17,597 nt of DNA from AV2 sp035637175 (GCA_035637175.1 DASPXS010000332.1:1-17597); one strand, 5' to 3'. Shown: positions 1 through 11,400, numbered from the stretch's first letter. Notes: generated by a model from the letters alone, not told the origin. Numbers and translations: made by a program.

Positions 1-3000
1 GCGCCGCCCCAGCTCAAGGGAACAAACAACTCGAACACCGACAAGTCGAAGCAGATCGAGGTGGCGGCCAGCACGCCCGCCAATTCCTCGGGCGGAAAGA
101 CATTTTTCGCCCAGTGAATGAAGGCGACCGCGCTGCCATGCTCGAGGGCGACACCTTTGGGTTTGCCGGTGGAGCCGGAGGTGTAGATGACGTAGGCCAG
201 ATTGTCTGTAGTGACGCCGGAATGCGGATTCTGGAGGGAGGATTGTCCCCGGGCTTCGTCCTGCGAATCGAGGCAGATGAATCGGTGCCCGCGGTCCGGG
301 GCCGGGAGATGATGGCGCAGCGATTCTTGCGTCAGCGCCACGGGAGCGCGGGCGTCTCCAAGGATGAAGGCCATCCGTTCCCGGGGATAAGCCGGGTCGA
401 TCGGCACGTAGGCGCCGCCGGCTTTGAGAATGGCCAGCAATCCGACCACCATCGCCGGCGAACGCTCGAGACAAACACCGACCAGCGATTCCGGTCCTAC
501 ACCCATTCCATGCAATCGATCGGCGAGTTGATTGGCACGACGATTGAGTTCGCCGTAAGTCAGTCGCTCCGTTCCGCAAATCAGCGCGGTGGCGCGCGGG
601 GTGCGCTCGACCTGGGCCTCGAACAATTGGTGAACACAGGCATCGCGGGAATACCCTGCCGCCGTATCATTCCACTCGACCAGCAGCCGGCGTCGCTCGC
701 GTTCACTCAACAGCGGCAATTCAAAGAGCCTCCGGGTGGAATCGCTGACGGCGCTTTCCAGAAGCCGTTCGTATTGGTCCAGCAACCGCGCGATGGTCGC
801 CTCGTCGAACAGTTCCGCGCTGAAATAGCAGTCGAGTGCGAGGTTGTCGTCGGTCTCGGTTACATTGAAGTTGATGTCGAAATTGACGAAGCGCTTGGGG
901 TTGCGGGCCACTTCGGCGGCAAGCTGATGGAAGTTCAGCCGGCCCCGTGAGTGGCCGACGTTGAAGGTCACATTCGCCAGCGGCACGCGATTCGGGTCGC
1001 GCGCCAGGTTGAGTTTCCGGATGAGGCGGCTGAACGGATAGTCATGATGCTCGAACGCGTCGAGAACGTTCTGCCGGAGAGCCGCCAGGTAATCGGCAAA
1101 CTTTTGCCGCGCGTCGAACCGACTGCGCAGGGGCAACAAATTCGCGCAATGCCCGACGAGATGGTTCGCGCCGCCCATGACCTGTCCGGCGGCGGGCGCG
1201 CCGACCACGATGTCGTCCTGCCCGCTCAGCCGGTGGAGGAGCACCTGGAACGCGGCCAGCAACAGAGTGAAGGTCGTGCAGTGGCGCTCGGCAGCGGCCC
1301 GTTTCAAGGCCGCCGCCAGTCCGGGCCGCAGCAAACGGGACTGATGCGATCCCGCGTAGGTTCTCGTTGCGGGACGCGGCCGGTCACCGGGCAACTCGAG
1401 GACCGGGACGGAATCGGAAAACTGCTTCGCCCAGTATGCTTCGGCGTCGACAAATTCCGGGGCTGACTGTTGCGCGACCCGGTCCCGCGCATAAGCGCTG
1501 AACGGCGTCGGCGCCGGCAGCGCGGCCGGCACGCCGCGGCAGTGGGCTGAATAGAGTTCAGCCAGTTCGTAAAGCAGCACGCTCAGCGACCATCCGTCGC
1601 AGACGATGTGATGCGCCGTGAGGAGGAGCCGATGATGGTCGGCCGCCAGCCGTACGATTTGAGCGCGCAACAGCGGGCCGTTGACCAGGTCGAATTCGCG
1701 GCGCACTTCCCGGTCGATCAGGTCGGCGACGCACGCTTCGCGGTGGCGTTCATCCAGGCCGGAAAAATCCGCCAGCGGCGCATCGATCCGGGCAGCGGCG
1801 CAGATGCGCTGCGTCTCTCCTGAAGGACTGAACGTCGTCCGCAACGCCTCATGCCGCTCGAGCAGTTGTTGCATCGCCTGCTGCAATCCCTCCGCCTGGA
1901 GGGGGCCGCGCAAACGCAACTGGCACGACTCGTTGTAGGCGGCAGAGACACCCGCCCCCATCTGGGTGGCAAACCAGATTTCGCGCTGTGCGTCGGTGAG
2001 CGGGGCGGTGTTCGCGTCCGCACTCGCGTCCTGTGCGTCCCGGAGAGGGGAACGGTCAGGGCCATTTTCTCCCGGCGAACACGCTGCGGGTTGCGGCGCA
2101 CGGTTCGGTTGGTCGGTCTTTGTTTTTTGCGCGTCGAGACGGGCCGCCAGTTTCTCCAGGGTTGAAAACTCTTCCAGCAACTGGCGGAAGGTGACGTTCG
2201 CGCCAAATCGTTTCTGGACGGCCTGGCTGGCCTGCGTGAGGAACAGCGAATCAAACCCCAGCTCGAGAAATGTCGCCCCGGCGTCGGCGCGCCCGATGTC
2301 CACGCCCGACAACTCGCCGAACACGCCTTTCAGTTCCGACAATGTTTCGTTCCCGCGCGGCCCGGAAAGTGCCCTGTCCCCGGGCGGCTCACCGGCTTTG
2401 CGGCCTTTCTCTTCCCGGCGATCCGGGGTTTCCGCCCGGCAACAGGAAACGTTCGTCTGAGCGGGGCCTTCGCCCGCGTTGGGTCGAGCGGGTTCGACCC
2501 AATACCGTTTCCGTTCGAACGGATAGGTCGGCAGCGGCAGCCGATGCCGCCGTTCGTTCGCATAGTAGCCGGGCCAATCCACCGTCACGCCGGACAGCCA
2601 GAGCCGTCCCAGCGCGTTGAGCATCGATTCAACCTCAGCCGTTGGTTCCTTGGCGCGACCCAGCGAAGTAACGGCGGATTGTCCGGCGCTGAAGCCGGGG
2701 TGTTGCAGCGCCAGTGTGGTGAGGGTCTGCCCGGGGCCGACCTCGAGGAGAATTCCCGGTTGTCCTTGTGCCAGTTCAGTGAGGCCGTCGGCGAACCGAA
2801 CCGTCTGGCGCAAGTGTGCCGCCCAGTAATTCGGGTCGGTCGCCTCCTGCGCCGTAATCCATTTGCCGGTGACGTTCGAGATGAAAGGAATTTGCGGCGA
2901 ATGCAGTTTCGCCTTTCTGACTTTGGCCGTGAACAGGTGCAGCACCGGTTCCATCATTTCCGAATGGAACGCGTGCGATGTTTGCAGCCGGCGGCAGGCC

Positions 3001-5150
3001 GCGTTCCGTTCGGCGAGTTTCTTTTCCAGCGCCTCGATGGCATCGAACGGTCCGGAGGCGACGCAAAGCGCGGGCCCGTTGACCGCCGCCAACGAAAGTT
3101 TTCGGCCCAGGAGCGCCTTGACCTCCTCCTCCGGCAGACGGACGGCCAGCATCGTGCCGGCGGGTTGTTTTTGCACGAGTTGCCCGCGCGCCGCCACCAA
3201 CGCCAACGCGTCTTCCAGTGAAAAGACTCCGGCGAGACAGGCGGCCACGTATTCGCCGATGCTGTGACCCATCATCGCCTGCGGACGAACGCCCCAACTC
3301 ATCCAGAGTTGAGCGAGGGCATATTCGACGACAAACAGCGCCGGCTGGGTGATCGCGGTTTGCGTCAGTTGTTGCGCGGCTTCTTCCAGCCGGTCTGCGC
3401 CGGGGTAAAGGAGTGTCCTCAGGTCCGATGCCAGGCGCGGTTTGAGAATTTCGCAGCAACGGTCCATCTCGTCCCGAAACACCGGCTCGGATTCATAAAG
3501 TCCGCGCGCCATGTTGACCTGCTGCGCGCCCTGGCCGGGGAACAGGAAAACAACTGGCGGTTCAGTCTCGGCCGGGTGTCCGGAGAAAACGCGCCGTGAA
3601 CCGCGCGCCGTCAGGGCCTGCTCCGCATCGGCTACGCTCTGGCAGACGAGCATCCGGCGGTGGCCGAAAGGTTTCCGACCCACCTGCAACGTAAAGGCCG
3701 CGTCGGCCAGGTTGATGTCCGGGTTTTTCCGCAGATGCTCCGCGAGGTTCGCGGTCGCCGAATCCAATGCGGTCTCAGTCCGGGCGGAAAGCAACAACAG
3801 TTGCCGATGGCGTGATCCGCCGGAGGGCTCGACCGCCGGCGCTTCTTCGAGCACGACGTGGGCGTTCGTGCCGCCGATCCCGAACGAACTGACGCCCGCC
3901 CGCCGCGGGGTCCCGCCCCTTTGCCAGTCGCGCAACCTGTCGTTGACATAAAACGGACTGTTGGCGAAGTCGATTTTCGGATTGGGCCGCTGAAAGTGCA
4001 GGCTGGGCGGCAGTTGTTTGTTCTGCAAGGCCAGGACCGTCTTGATGAGCCCGGCGACGCCGGCCGCCGCATCGAGATGGCCGATGTTGCTCTTCACCGA
4101 GCCGAGGGCGCAAAAACTTTTCGCCGTTGTGCCGACGCGAAAGGCCTTGGTGAGCCCGGCGATTTCAATCGGGTCGCCCAGGGGTGTGCCGGTGCCGTGG
4201 GCTTCGATGTACGAAATCGTGTCCGGCGTGACGCCGGCGTTTGCCTGCGCCATGGCGATCACCTGGGCCTGGCCGTCGATACCGGGCGCGGTGTAACCGA
4301 TTTTCAGCGAACCATCGTTATTGATGGCGCAGCCTTTGATGACCGCGCAGATGTGGTCGCCGTCCGCGAGCGCGTCGGTCAATCGTTTCAGGGCAACGAT
4401 CCCGACGCCGTCGCCGGAAACCGTGCCCGCGGCCTGCGCGTCGAAGGCACGGCAATGGCCGTCGGGCGAAAGGATTCCGCCTTCCTGATGGAGGTGAGCT
4501 TGTTTTTGCGGGACCGCGATGGACACGCCGCCGGCCAGGGCCAGGTCGCACTGGCAGTTCAAAAGATTCTGGCAGGCGAGGCAGACCGCCACCAGCGAGG
4601 TGGAACAGGCGGTCTGGACGTTCAGGCTCGGGCCGCGGAGATTCAGTTTGTAGGAGACGCGCGTGGGCAGATAATCCTTGTCGCTGGCGAGCATGGTTTG
4701 GAACCCGCCGACGAGCCTGAGCAGGTCGCGGTTGGTCAGCAGGCTCGCGAGCAGATAGGTGTTGAAGCTCGAACCGGCAAACAGGCCGATCAAACCGTCG
4801 CAGGTGTCGGGATTGCAGCCGGCGTTTTCGAGCGTCTCCCACGCGCATTCCAAAAAGACCCGGTGCTGCGGGTCCATAATTTCGGCTTCTTTGGGATTTA
4901 TGTTGAAGAACGCGGCGTCGAAAAGGTCGGGATTTTCCAGAACGGCGCGGGCCTTGACCAGGTTCGGATGGTCCAGGGGCGGCGGGCCCTCGAGCGGGGC
5001 CGCGGACAACTCTTCGTCTTTGAAGAAGGAGACGGATTCCACACCGTCGCGGAGATTGCGCCAGAATTCCCCGACGCTTTTCGCGCCCGGAAAGCGGCCG
5101 GCTATGCCGATGATGGCGATGCTCTCGCTTTGTGTCTCCAGGGGATTCAC
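1..5150 (-). CDS. Hybrid PKS-NRPS, KS-AT-ACP-C-A (3' end beyond window)
   Basis: Multidomain megasynthase that adds one malonate unit and then one amino acid to the growing chain in the cytoplasm. The minus-strand frame is open from a GTG at 5150 to the left edge, giving at least 1716 residues. Domains: ketosynthase about 10-430 with TACSTSL (Cys182), EAHGTGT (His318) and NIGHL (His358); acyltransferase about 530-840 with GHSIGE (Ser630) and HAFH (726-729), the malonyl-CoA pattern; carrier protein with GFDSL (Ser968); condensation domain about 1045-1480 starting LTDAQREIW with HHIVCDG (1180-1186), the type seen after PKS modules; adenylation domain from about 1490 with TSGSTGKPKG near 1655 and FDLSVFEL at the edge. 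Only Asp235, Leu236 and Phe239 of the specificity code are visible, so its amino acid is unknown. There is no room for KR, DH or ER between AT and ACP. The GTG overlaps the upstream gene's TGA (GTGA), so translation is probably coupled; its own ribosome-binding site is weak. Confidence 0.95.
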   Translation of the reverse strand, partial: MNPLETQSESIAIIGIAGRFPGAKSVGEFWRNLRDGVESVSFFKDEELSAAPLEGPPPLDHPNLVKARAVLENPDLFDAAFFNINPKEAEIMDPQHRVFLECAWETLENAGCNPDTCDGLIGLFAGSSFNTYLLASLLTNRDLLRLVGGFQTMLASDKDYLPTRVSYKLNLRGPSLNVQTACSTSLVAVCLACQNLLNCQCDLALAGGVSIAVPQKQAHLHQEGGILSPDGHCRAFDAQAAGTVSGDGVGIVALKRLTDALADGDHICAVIKGCAINNDGSLKIGYTAPGIDGQAQVIAMAQANAGVTPDTISYIEAHGTGTPLGDPIEIAGLTKAFRVGTTAKSFCALGSVKSNIGHLDAAAGVAGLIKTVLALQNKQLPPSLHFQRPNPKIDFANSPFYVNDRLRDWQRGGTPRRAGVSSFGIGGTNAHVVLEEAPAVEPSGGSRHRQLLLLSARTETALDSATANLAEHLRKNPDINLADAAFTLQVGRKPFGHRRMLVCQSVADAEQALTARGSRRVFSGHPAETEPPVVFLFPGQGAQQVNMARGLYESEPVFRDEMDRCCEILKPRLASDLRTLLYPGADRLEEAAQQLTQTAITQPALFVVEYALAQLWMSWGVRPQAMMGHSIGEYVAACLAGVFSLEDALALVAARGQLVQKQPAGTMLAVRLPEEEVKALLGRKLSLAAVNGPALCVASGPFDAIEALEKKLAERNAACRRLQTSHAFHSEMMEPVLHLFTAKVRKAKLHSPQIPFISNVTGKWITAQEATDPNYWAAHLRQTVRFADGLTELAQGQPGILLEVGPGQTLTTLALQHPGFSAGQSAVTSLGRAKEPTAEVESMLNALGRLWLSGVTVDWPGYYANERRHRLPLPTYPFERKRYWVEPARPNAGEGPAQTNVSCCRAETPDRREEKGRKAGEPPGDRALSGPRGNETLSELKGVFGELSGVDIGRADAGATFLELGFDSLFLTQASQAVQKRFGANVTFRQLLEEFSTLEKLAARLDAQKTKTDQPNRAPQPAACSPGENGPDRSPLRDAQDASADANTAPLTDAQREIWFATQMGAGVSAAYNESCQLRLRGPLQAEGLQQAMQQLLERHEALRTTFSPSGETQRICAAARIDAPLADFSGLDERHREACVADLIDREVRREFDLVNGPLLRAQIVRLAADHHRLLLTAHHIVCDGWSLSVLLYELAELYSAHCRGVPAALPAPTPFSAYARDRVAQQSAPEFVDAEAYWAKQFSDSVPVLELPGDRPRPATRTYAGSHQSRLLRPGLAAALKRAAAERHCTTFTLLLAAFQVLLHRLSGQDDIVVGAPAAGQVMGGANHLVGHCANLLPLRSRFDARQKFADYLAALRQNVLDAFEHHDYPFSRLIRKLNLARDPNRVPLANVTFNVGHSRGRLNFHQLAAEVARNPKRFVNFDINFNVTETDDNLALDCYFSAELFDEATIARLLDQYERLLESAVSDSTRRLFELPLLSERERRRLLVEWNDTAAGYSRDACVHQLFEAQVERTPRATALICGTERLTYGELNRRANQLADRLHGMGVGPESLVGVCLERSPAMVVGLLAILKAGGAYVPIDPAYPRERMAFILGDARAPVALTQESLRHHLPAPDRGHRFICLDSQDEARGQSSLQNPHSGVTTDNLAYVIYTSGSTGKPKGVALEHGSAVAFIHWAKNVFPPEELAGVLAATSICFDLSVFELFVPLSWGG

Positions 5151-8100
5151 AGCTTCACTCTGGCGCCAAATTGTTTGGGACGGACCGCGATTGCTTTCTG
5201 CCTTCGGGTCCGGTCGTGGATTTCCTGCGCAAACGGGTTCCCCTTTTTTTCCTCTCCCAGATAGCCGGCCAGCGATCGGATGGAGGGATATTCGAACAGT
5301 TTGATGACGGGCAGTTCAATACCGAGCGTTTCGCGCAACCGGTTTTGGACCTGCACCACCTGAAGCGAGTGACCCCCGAGGTCGAAAAAGTTGTCGTCCA
5401 CGCCGGGGTTCTTGATGGACAAAACCCGCTCCCAGATGGCGGCAATGGCCGGTTCCAGGCCGGCGCCCGGCGCGACAAAGGTCGTCTCCAGTTTCGGGCG
5501 CTGAGTGTCCGGGGCGGGCAGCGCCCGGCGGTCCACCTTGCCGTTGGGTGTGAGCGGCAGTTTCTCCAGCATCACCAGCGCCGACGGCACCATGTAATCC
5601 GGCAGATGCTGGCGCAGGAACGGGCGCAGTTCGTTCAACGAAACGGTTGTTTGCCGGTAGGTGGTGAGATACGCGACGAGCCGTTTGTCGCCCGGCGCAT
5701 CTTCGCGCGCGACCACGACCGCCTCGCGCACCTTGGGAAATTGCAGCAGCGCAGCTTCGACTTCGCCCGGTTCGATGCGGAAGCCGCGGATTTTCACCTG
5801 GTGATCGATGCGGCCGAGCAATTCGATGTTGCCGTCGGCCAGCCATCGGGCGCGGTCGCCCGTGCGATACACCCGCGCCGCCGGATCGTCATGGAAGGGA
5901 TGGCGAATAAATTTTTCGGCGGTCAGTTCGGGCCGATTGAGGTAGCCGCGCGCCAGGCCATCGCCGCCGATGAACAATTCGCCCGGCACGCCGACGGGCA
6001 CCGGGTGGCGATGACGGTCGAGAACATAAAACTGCGTGTTGGCAATCGGACGGCCGATGACGACCGGTTCATTGCCCGGAAGGATGTTTGCGGCCGCCGA
6101 CCAGACAGTGGTCTCGGTTGGGCCGTACAGGTTCCACAGTTCGGCGCAGCGTTCCAGGAGGCGATCGGCGAGTTCGCGCGGCAGGGCTTCGCCGCCGGAA
6201 AAAATTCTGAGTGCCCTGGCTCCCGGCCATCCGGAATCGAGCAGCATTCGCCAGGTGGCAGGCGTCGCCTGCATCACGGTGACGCCCGTCCGCGCGATTT
6301 TCGCGGCGAGTTGGACGCCGTCGGCGGCCTCTTCGCGAGTGGCCAGCACGACCCGCGCGCCCACGGTCAGGGGCAGGAAGAGTTCCAGCGCGGCGATGTC
6401 GAATGACAGGGTGGTGACGGCCAGTAGCGCGTCCTCGGCGGACAACCCCGGTTCGCGCTTCAGGGAGTTGAGAAAATTGACGACCGCCCGATGCGGAATT
6501 TGCACTCCCTTCGGTTTTCCGGTCGAGCCGGAGGTGTAAATCACATAAGCGATGTCTTCGGGACTGACCTTCACCGCGGGCTTTTTCCGGCTTTCGCGCG
6601 TGATGACTTTCCAGTCGTCATCGAGGCAAAGGAAAGTTGCGCCGCGGCGCGGCAGGGTGTCGAGCAGGCGGCGCTCGGTCACTACGGCGAAGGCGCCGGA
6701 ATCCTCCCGCATGAAAGCGAGCCGTTCCCGGGGATAAGTCGGGTCGAGCGGCAGATAGCCGCCGCCGGCCTTGAGAACGCCGAGCAGGCCGACCATCATG
6801 CCCGGCGAGCGGTCGAGGCAAATGCCCACGAGCGTCCCGGGTTGCACGCCGAGCTTTCGCAGATAGCGCGCCGTCTGGTTGGCCTCCTGATCCAGTTGGC
6901 GATAGGTCAATTGTTGGTCGCCGAAAACGACCGCGACCGCGTCCGGCGTCCGCGCCGCCTGCGCTTCGAACAATTCATGAATGGTTTTCTGCGGCGGATA
7001 ATCGGCTTGCGTCCGGTTCCATTCGACGAACAAACACTCTCGCTCCGCATCCGAAAGCAGGGGCAGGTCCGAAAGGCGTTTGTCCGGGTCGGCGGCGACT
7101 CCTTCGAGCAACACTTTGAAGTGCGCCAGCATCCGCCGAATCGTCGCCGGATCGAAAAGGTCGGTATTATATTCCATCCGCGCCGTCAAACCCCCGGCAT
7201 CCTCGGTCAGGTAAAGTGTCAGGTCGAATTTCGCCGTGCCGCTGTCGAGCGGGAGCGGAGTGAGTTTCAGTCCCGGCCAGTTCACGGCTTGCAGCGGGGC
7301 CGGTTCGAGCGCGAACATCACTTGAAACAGCGGCGGGCGGCTCAGGCTCCGCTCCGGCTGCAATTCCTCGACCAGTTTCTCGAAGGGCACCCCTTCGTTC
7401 GCATAGGCATCGACGGCCATTTCGCGCACGCGCCCGAGCAACTCACGGAACGGCGGATCGCCCGAAAGGTCTCCCCGCATCACCAGCGTATTGATGAACA
7501 GTCCAATGACCGCCTCCGTCTCTCTCAGGTTGCGGCCGGACACCGGTGTACCAACGAGGATGTCCTCCTGTCCCGTGTAGCGATGGAGCAACGTTTGAAA
7601 GGCTGCCAGCAGCGTCATGAACAAGGTCGCGGCCTCGCGCTGGCTCAACTGCTGAAGCGGCTCGCGCAGACCGGCCGGCAGGACGAGCGATTCCACCGCG
7701 CCGCGATACGTCTGCACCGCGGGGCGCGGACGGTCGGTCGGCAGTTCCAGCGTTGGCAGCCGTCCGTTCAACTGCCTTTTCCACCACGCCAGTTCGTTGT
7801 CGAGGAACTTGAGTCGTTCCTGCTGCCAGACGGCGAAATCGGCGTATTGAACGGGCGGCTCAGGCAATTCCGGCGGTTTGCCCGCGCGCAGACGGCCATA
7901 AAGCGCGGCCAGTTCCCGGAAGAAAACGGTGAGCGACCAGCCGTCGAAAATGATGTGGTGCACCGTCAGGAGAAGAATGTGTTCCGTGCCGGAGAACCGG
8001 AGCAGTTTCAGGCGCAACAACGGAAGGCGTCCCAGGTCGAACGGGCGCTGCGCCTCCTGGGTCGCCCGGCGGCGCGCTTCCGCTTCGCGGCGCTCCGGGG

Positions 8101-8434
8101 ACAGAGAACTCAAGTCGTCCACCGGCCATTTCAACGCCAGCGAAGGCGCGACAATCTGGACCGGCTGGCGGTGTCGCAGATCAAAGCTGGTTCGGAGAAT
8201 TTCGTGCCGGCGAACGATTTGATTGACTGCCTGTTCCAGAAGCGCGGCCTCCAGCGGGCCTTGCATCCGCACGGCAAGGGGGACGTTGTAGAGCGGACTG
8301 CCCGGTTGAAACTGTTCGAGGAACCAGAGCCGTTGCTGCCCGGAAGACGCCGGGAAGGCGAAGATTTCCGGCTCGGGAATCGCGGTCGCTTTTTCGTCCA
8401 CGGACGGGGTGGTGCTGGTTTCCAATGTGATCAT
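5147..8434 (-). CDS. NRPS module C-A-PCP, predicted glycine-activating
   Basis: A single-module nonribosomal peptide synthetase of 1095 residues that activates one amino acid, tethers it to phosphopantetheine and condenses it with the upstream chain. Condensation domain about 25-455, with HHIIFDG at 159-165 (catalytic His160) and an LCL-like appearance. Adenylation domain about 465-975, with YTSGSTGKPKG near 633, FDIAALEL, YGPTETT and NGKVDRRAL. Carrier domain about 985-1060, with GGHSL (Ser1023). Aligning by eye to GrsA-PheA numbering I read the code as D235 I236 L239 Q278 F299 G301 L322 V330 W331, close to the established glycine signature DILQLGLIW. A basic tail of about 30 residues follows the carrier and may be a docking segment to the PKS protein. 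The ATG lies 6 bases after the upstream stop, with AAGGA overlapping that stop as ribosome-binding site. There is no epimerase, as expected for glycine. Confidence 0.96.
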   Translation of the reverse strand: MITLETSTTPSVDEKATAIPEPEIFAFPASSGQQRLWFLEQFQPGSPLYNVPLAVRMQGPLEAALLEQAVNQIVRRHEILRTSFDLRHRQPVQIVAPSLALKWPVDDLSSLSPERREAEARRRATQEAQRPFDLGRLPLLRLKLLRFSGTEHILLLTVHHIIFDGWSLTVFFRELAALYGRLRAGKPPELPEPPVQYADFAVWQQERLKFLDNELAWWKRQLNGRLPTLELPTDRPRPAVQTYRGAVESLVLPAGLREPLQQLSQREAATLFMTLLAAFQTLLHRYTGQEDILVGTPVSGRNLRETEAVIGLFINTLVMRGDLSGDPPFRELLGRVREMAVDAYANEGVPFEKLVEELQPERSLSRPPLFQVMFALEPAPLQAVNWPGLKLTPLPLDSGTAKFDLTLYLTEDAGGLTARMEYNTDLFDPATIRRMLAHFKVLLEGVAADPDKRLSDLPLLSDAERECLFVEWNRTQADYPPQKTIHELFEAQAARTPDAVAVVFGDQQLTYRQLDQEANQTARYLRKLGVQPGTLVGICLDRSPGMMVGLLGVLKAGGGYLPLDPTYPRERLAFMREDSGAFAVVTERRLLDTLPRRGATFLCLDDDWKVITRESRKKPAVKVSPEDIAYVIYTSGSTGKPKGVQIPHRAVVNFLNSLKREPGLSAEDALLAVTTLSFDIAALELFLPLTVGARVVLATREEAADGVQLAAKIARTGVTVMQATPATWRMLLDSGWPGARALRIFSGGEALPRELADRLLERCAELWNLYGPTETTVWSAAANILPGNEPVVIGRPIANTQFYVLDRHRHPVPVGVPGELFIGGDGLARGYLNRPELTAEKFIRHPFHDDPAARVYRTGDRARWLADGNIELLGRIDHQVKIRGFRIEPGEVEAALLQFPKVREAVVVAREDAPGDKRLVAYLTTYRQTTVSLNELRPFLRQHLPDYMVPSALVMLEKLPLTPNGKVDRRALPAPDTQRPKLETTFVAPGAGLEPAIAAIWERVLSIKNPGVDDNFFDLGGHSLQVVQVQNRLRETLGIELPVIKLFEYPSIRSLAGYLGEEKKGNPFAQEIHDRTRRQKAIAVRPKQFGARVKL

Positions 8435-8440
8435 GGTTCC

Positions 8441-11400
8441 TTACTCTGGCTTCATCGCCTGCGCGGCGGTTTCGGATGAAGGCGGGTTCATGCGATAGGC
8501 CTCCCGCGACACCCGCGTGAGGCTGGGGCCGCGTTGGGCGGCGCGGCTGGCGGTGGCCCGCTCGATTTCCCGGGCCAGTGCCGCAACGGTCGGCTTTTCA
8601 AACAGGCTGCGGACGGACAAATCGATGTTCAACGCCTCTTTGAGACGGGAAACGACCTGCGCCGCCCGTAGCGAGTGCCCGCCCTGTTCAAAGAAATTTT
8701 CATGAACGCCGATCCGGGAGCGGCCGAGCACTTCCGCCCAGATTGTGGCCACCGCGGCTTCGAGGGGATTGCGCGGCGCCACAAACGCGCGGGACGACCG
8801 GCGAAGGAGTTCCTTGGGCGCCGGCAGCGCCTGGCGATCCACTTTGCCGTTGGGCGTCAGCGGCCAGGCGTCCAGGAAAACGAACGCCGAGGGCACCATG
8901 TAATCGGGAAGCGTCGTTCGCAGGAAATCCGACAATTCTTTGCTCGCCGGCGCGGGCTGCTGTCGCAAAACAAGATGGGCGACGAGCTGTTTTTCTCCGC
9001 GCGCATCTTCGTGGGCCAGCACCAGGCTTTCCCGCACCGCGGGATGGCGGTTGAGTTGCGACTCGATTTCGCCCGGTTCAATCCGGTATCCGCGGATTTT
9101 TACCTGGTGGTCCACGCGCCCGAGAAACTCGAGATTGCCGTCCTCCAGCCAGCGAACGAGATCGCCGGTCTTATACAGCCGCGCGCCCGGCTGCTCGCTG
9201 TGCGGATGCGGAATGAATCTTGTCGCAGTGAGTCCGGGATTGTTTCGATAACCGCGCGCCAGACCGTCGCCGCCGATATACAGTTCGCCCGGAACACCGA
9301 CGGGAACCGCGCGCAGCAACCGGTCGAGCACGTAAGCCCGCGCGTTGGCAATCGGGCGGCCAATCGGCGGAGCTTCGTTCAACCCCTCTTGCGCCGGGGC
9401 GACCGTGGCGGCCGTCGCGACAACCGTGTTCTCGGTGGGCCCGTAGTGGTTGACCAGGCGGAAGGGGAGATTCGCGTCCGGCCGGCGGCGGAGTTTGTCG
9501 CCACCGGTCAGCAAGGCGCGTAACGGCGCGCCTGCCGGCCAGGGCAAAGCCAACATTTCTTCGGCCAGCGGCGTCGGCACAAAGGCGAGGGTGATTTTCC
9601 TGTCGTCCAACCATTGCACGAGGGCCGGCGCGGAGGCCCGCGTTTCGTCGTCCACCAGGTGAATGCTGGCGCCGGCGGTGAGATAAGGCCACAATTCCCA
9701 CACCGAGGCATCAAAAGAAAACCCGGCCAACTGCGTCGCCCGGTCTTTCGGCCCCACGTTATACGTGCGCTGGTGCCAACGGATAAGGTTGACCAGGCCG
9801 CGATGCGAGAGTTCGACGCCTTTGGGTGTGCCGGTGGAACCGGATGTGTAAATGAGATAGGCGAGATTATCGGGCGAAACGCCGGCCGGAGGGGAGGGGA
9901 GCGCGGAGCGCGCGGCCGTTTCCTGTGGCGCGCGGCGGGGTTCGCGCCGCAGCGCGTCGAAACAAACGACATGACCGTTTTGAATTTGAAACCTGAAACA
10001 GTTTTGGACGGACTCCTCGCTCAGCAACACCGGCGCTCCCGAATCCTCGAGCATGAAGGCGAGCCGCTCCCTGGGATAGGCCGGGTCGAGCGGCAGGTAA
10101 GCGCCGCCGGCCTTTAGAATGCCGAGCAGTCCGACGATCATTTCTGCGGTCCGCCGCACGCAGATGCCCACGGGCACGTCCGGCCCGACACCGAGAGAGC
10201 GCAGATGGCGTGCCATCCGATTGGCTTGGTTGTCGAGTTCCCGATAGCTGACTTCCTCCTTGCAATAAACCAAAGCAACGGCATCGGATGTGCGCTCCAC
10301 CTGCGCCTCAAAGAGTTCGTGCACGCATGAGTCGAGTGGATCATCCGCCCCGGTGCGGTTCCACTCGACCAACAGTTGCCGGCGTTCGCCGTCCGTCAAC
10401 AGCGACAGGTCCGCCACGCGTTGCGACAAATCGGCGAGCGTCCCTTGCAGCACGGCTTGAAAATGTCCGAGCGCGCGGGCGATGGTCGGGTCGGCAAAAC
10501 GCTCCGGATCGTAACCGATCTTCAACGTCATTTCCGGCCCGGCATAAACGTCCACCCACAGCGGGAAATTGGGCTGGTTGCGAATGGCGAATTCCCGCTG
10601 TTCCCACGGGCCGCTTTGTGCGCGCAAGGCGGCGTCCCAGGATGGGTCCTGGAAATTGAAAATGCTTTCGAACAACGGCTGTCCCGGCGGCACGTCGCTC
10701 CAGCGCTGGATCTCCGCCAGCGGCGTGTGCTCGTGATCGCGCAGTGCCAGATTCTGCGCCCGGAGTTCTTTGAGCCAATCAAGCACGCCCTTGTCGTCGG
10801 CGACGCGCACCCGCACCGGCAGCGTGTTGATGAAAAGCCCGACCATGGATTCGGCGCCTTCGAGCGCCGAACGACGGCAGGCGCGAATGACGCCGAAGAC
10901 AATGTCTTCTTCCCCGCTGTAACGGCTCAACAGGACCGCCCACACCCCTTGCAGCAGCGTGCTGACCGTCAGCCCGTTTTCCCAGGCGACGGCGCGGACT
11001 CTCGCGGATTCCGCGGACGACAGGGTGACCTGTTGAACGCGGTGGCCCGTGTTTGGGTTCGCTGCCGGATCCGCGCTCCTCGAGACGATGAGCTGCGTGG
11101 GTGTGACGAAGCCTTTCAACAATTTCCTCCAGAACGTCTCCGCGGCGGACCCGTCGCGTTCCCGCAACCACTCGATGTATTCACGGTAGGGGCGGGGCAA
11201 AGGCAGTGCCAGGTCGCCACCCCGGCAAAAGGCTTCGTAAAATTTGAAAACTTCGTTCAGCAGCGCAACCAGCGTGCGGCCGTCAATCAGCAGGTGGTGA
11301 AAAGTCCATGCGAAAATATGTTTCGCTTCGCCGGCGTGCAGGAGCGCCATCCGCATGAGCGGCGGCACGCCCAACTCGAATCCGCGGCGTCGTTCCGCCT

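Noticed and set aside
114..2460. Overlapping plus-strand open frames at 114-950, 951-1466 and 1966-2460
   Set aside because: They lie opposite the adenylation and condensation domains of the PKS-NRPS gene and have no domain character or plausible ribosome-binding sites.
140..9870. Repeated similar stretches near 150-190, 6505-6545 and 9820-9860
   Set aside because: These are the conserved TSGSTG nucleotide-binding motifs of three homologous adenylation domains, not mobile or dispersed repeats.
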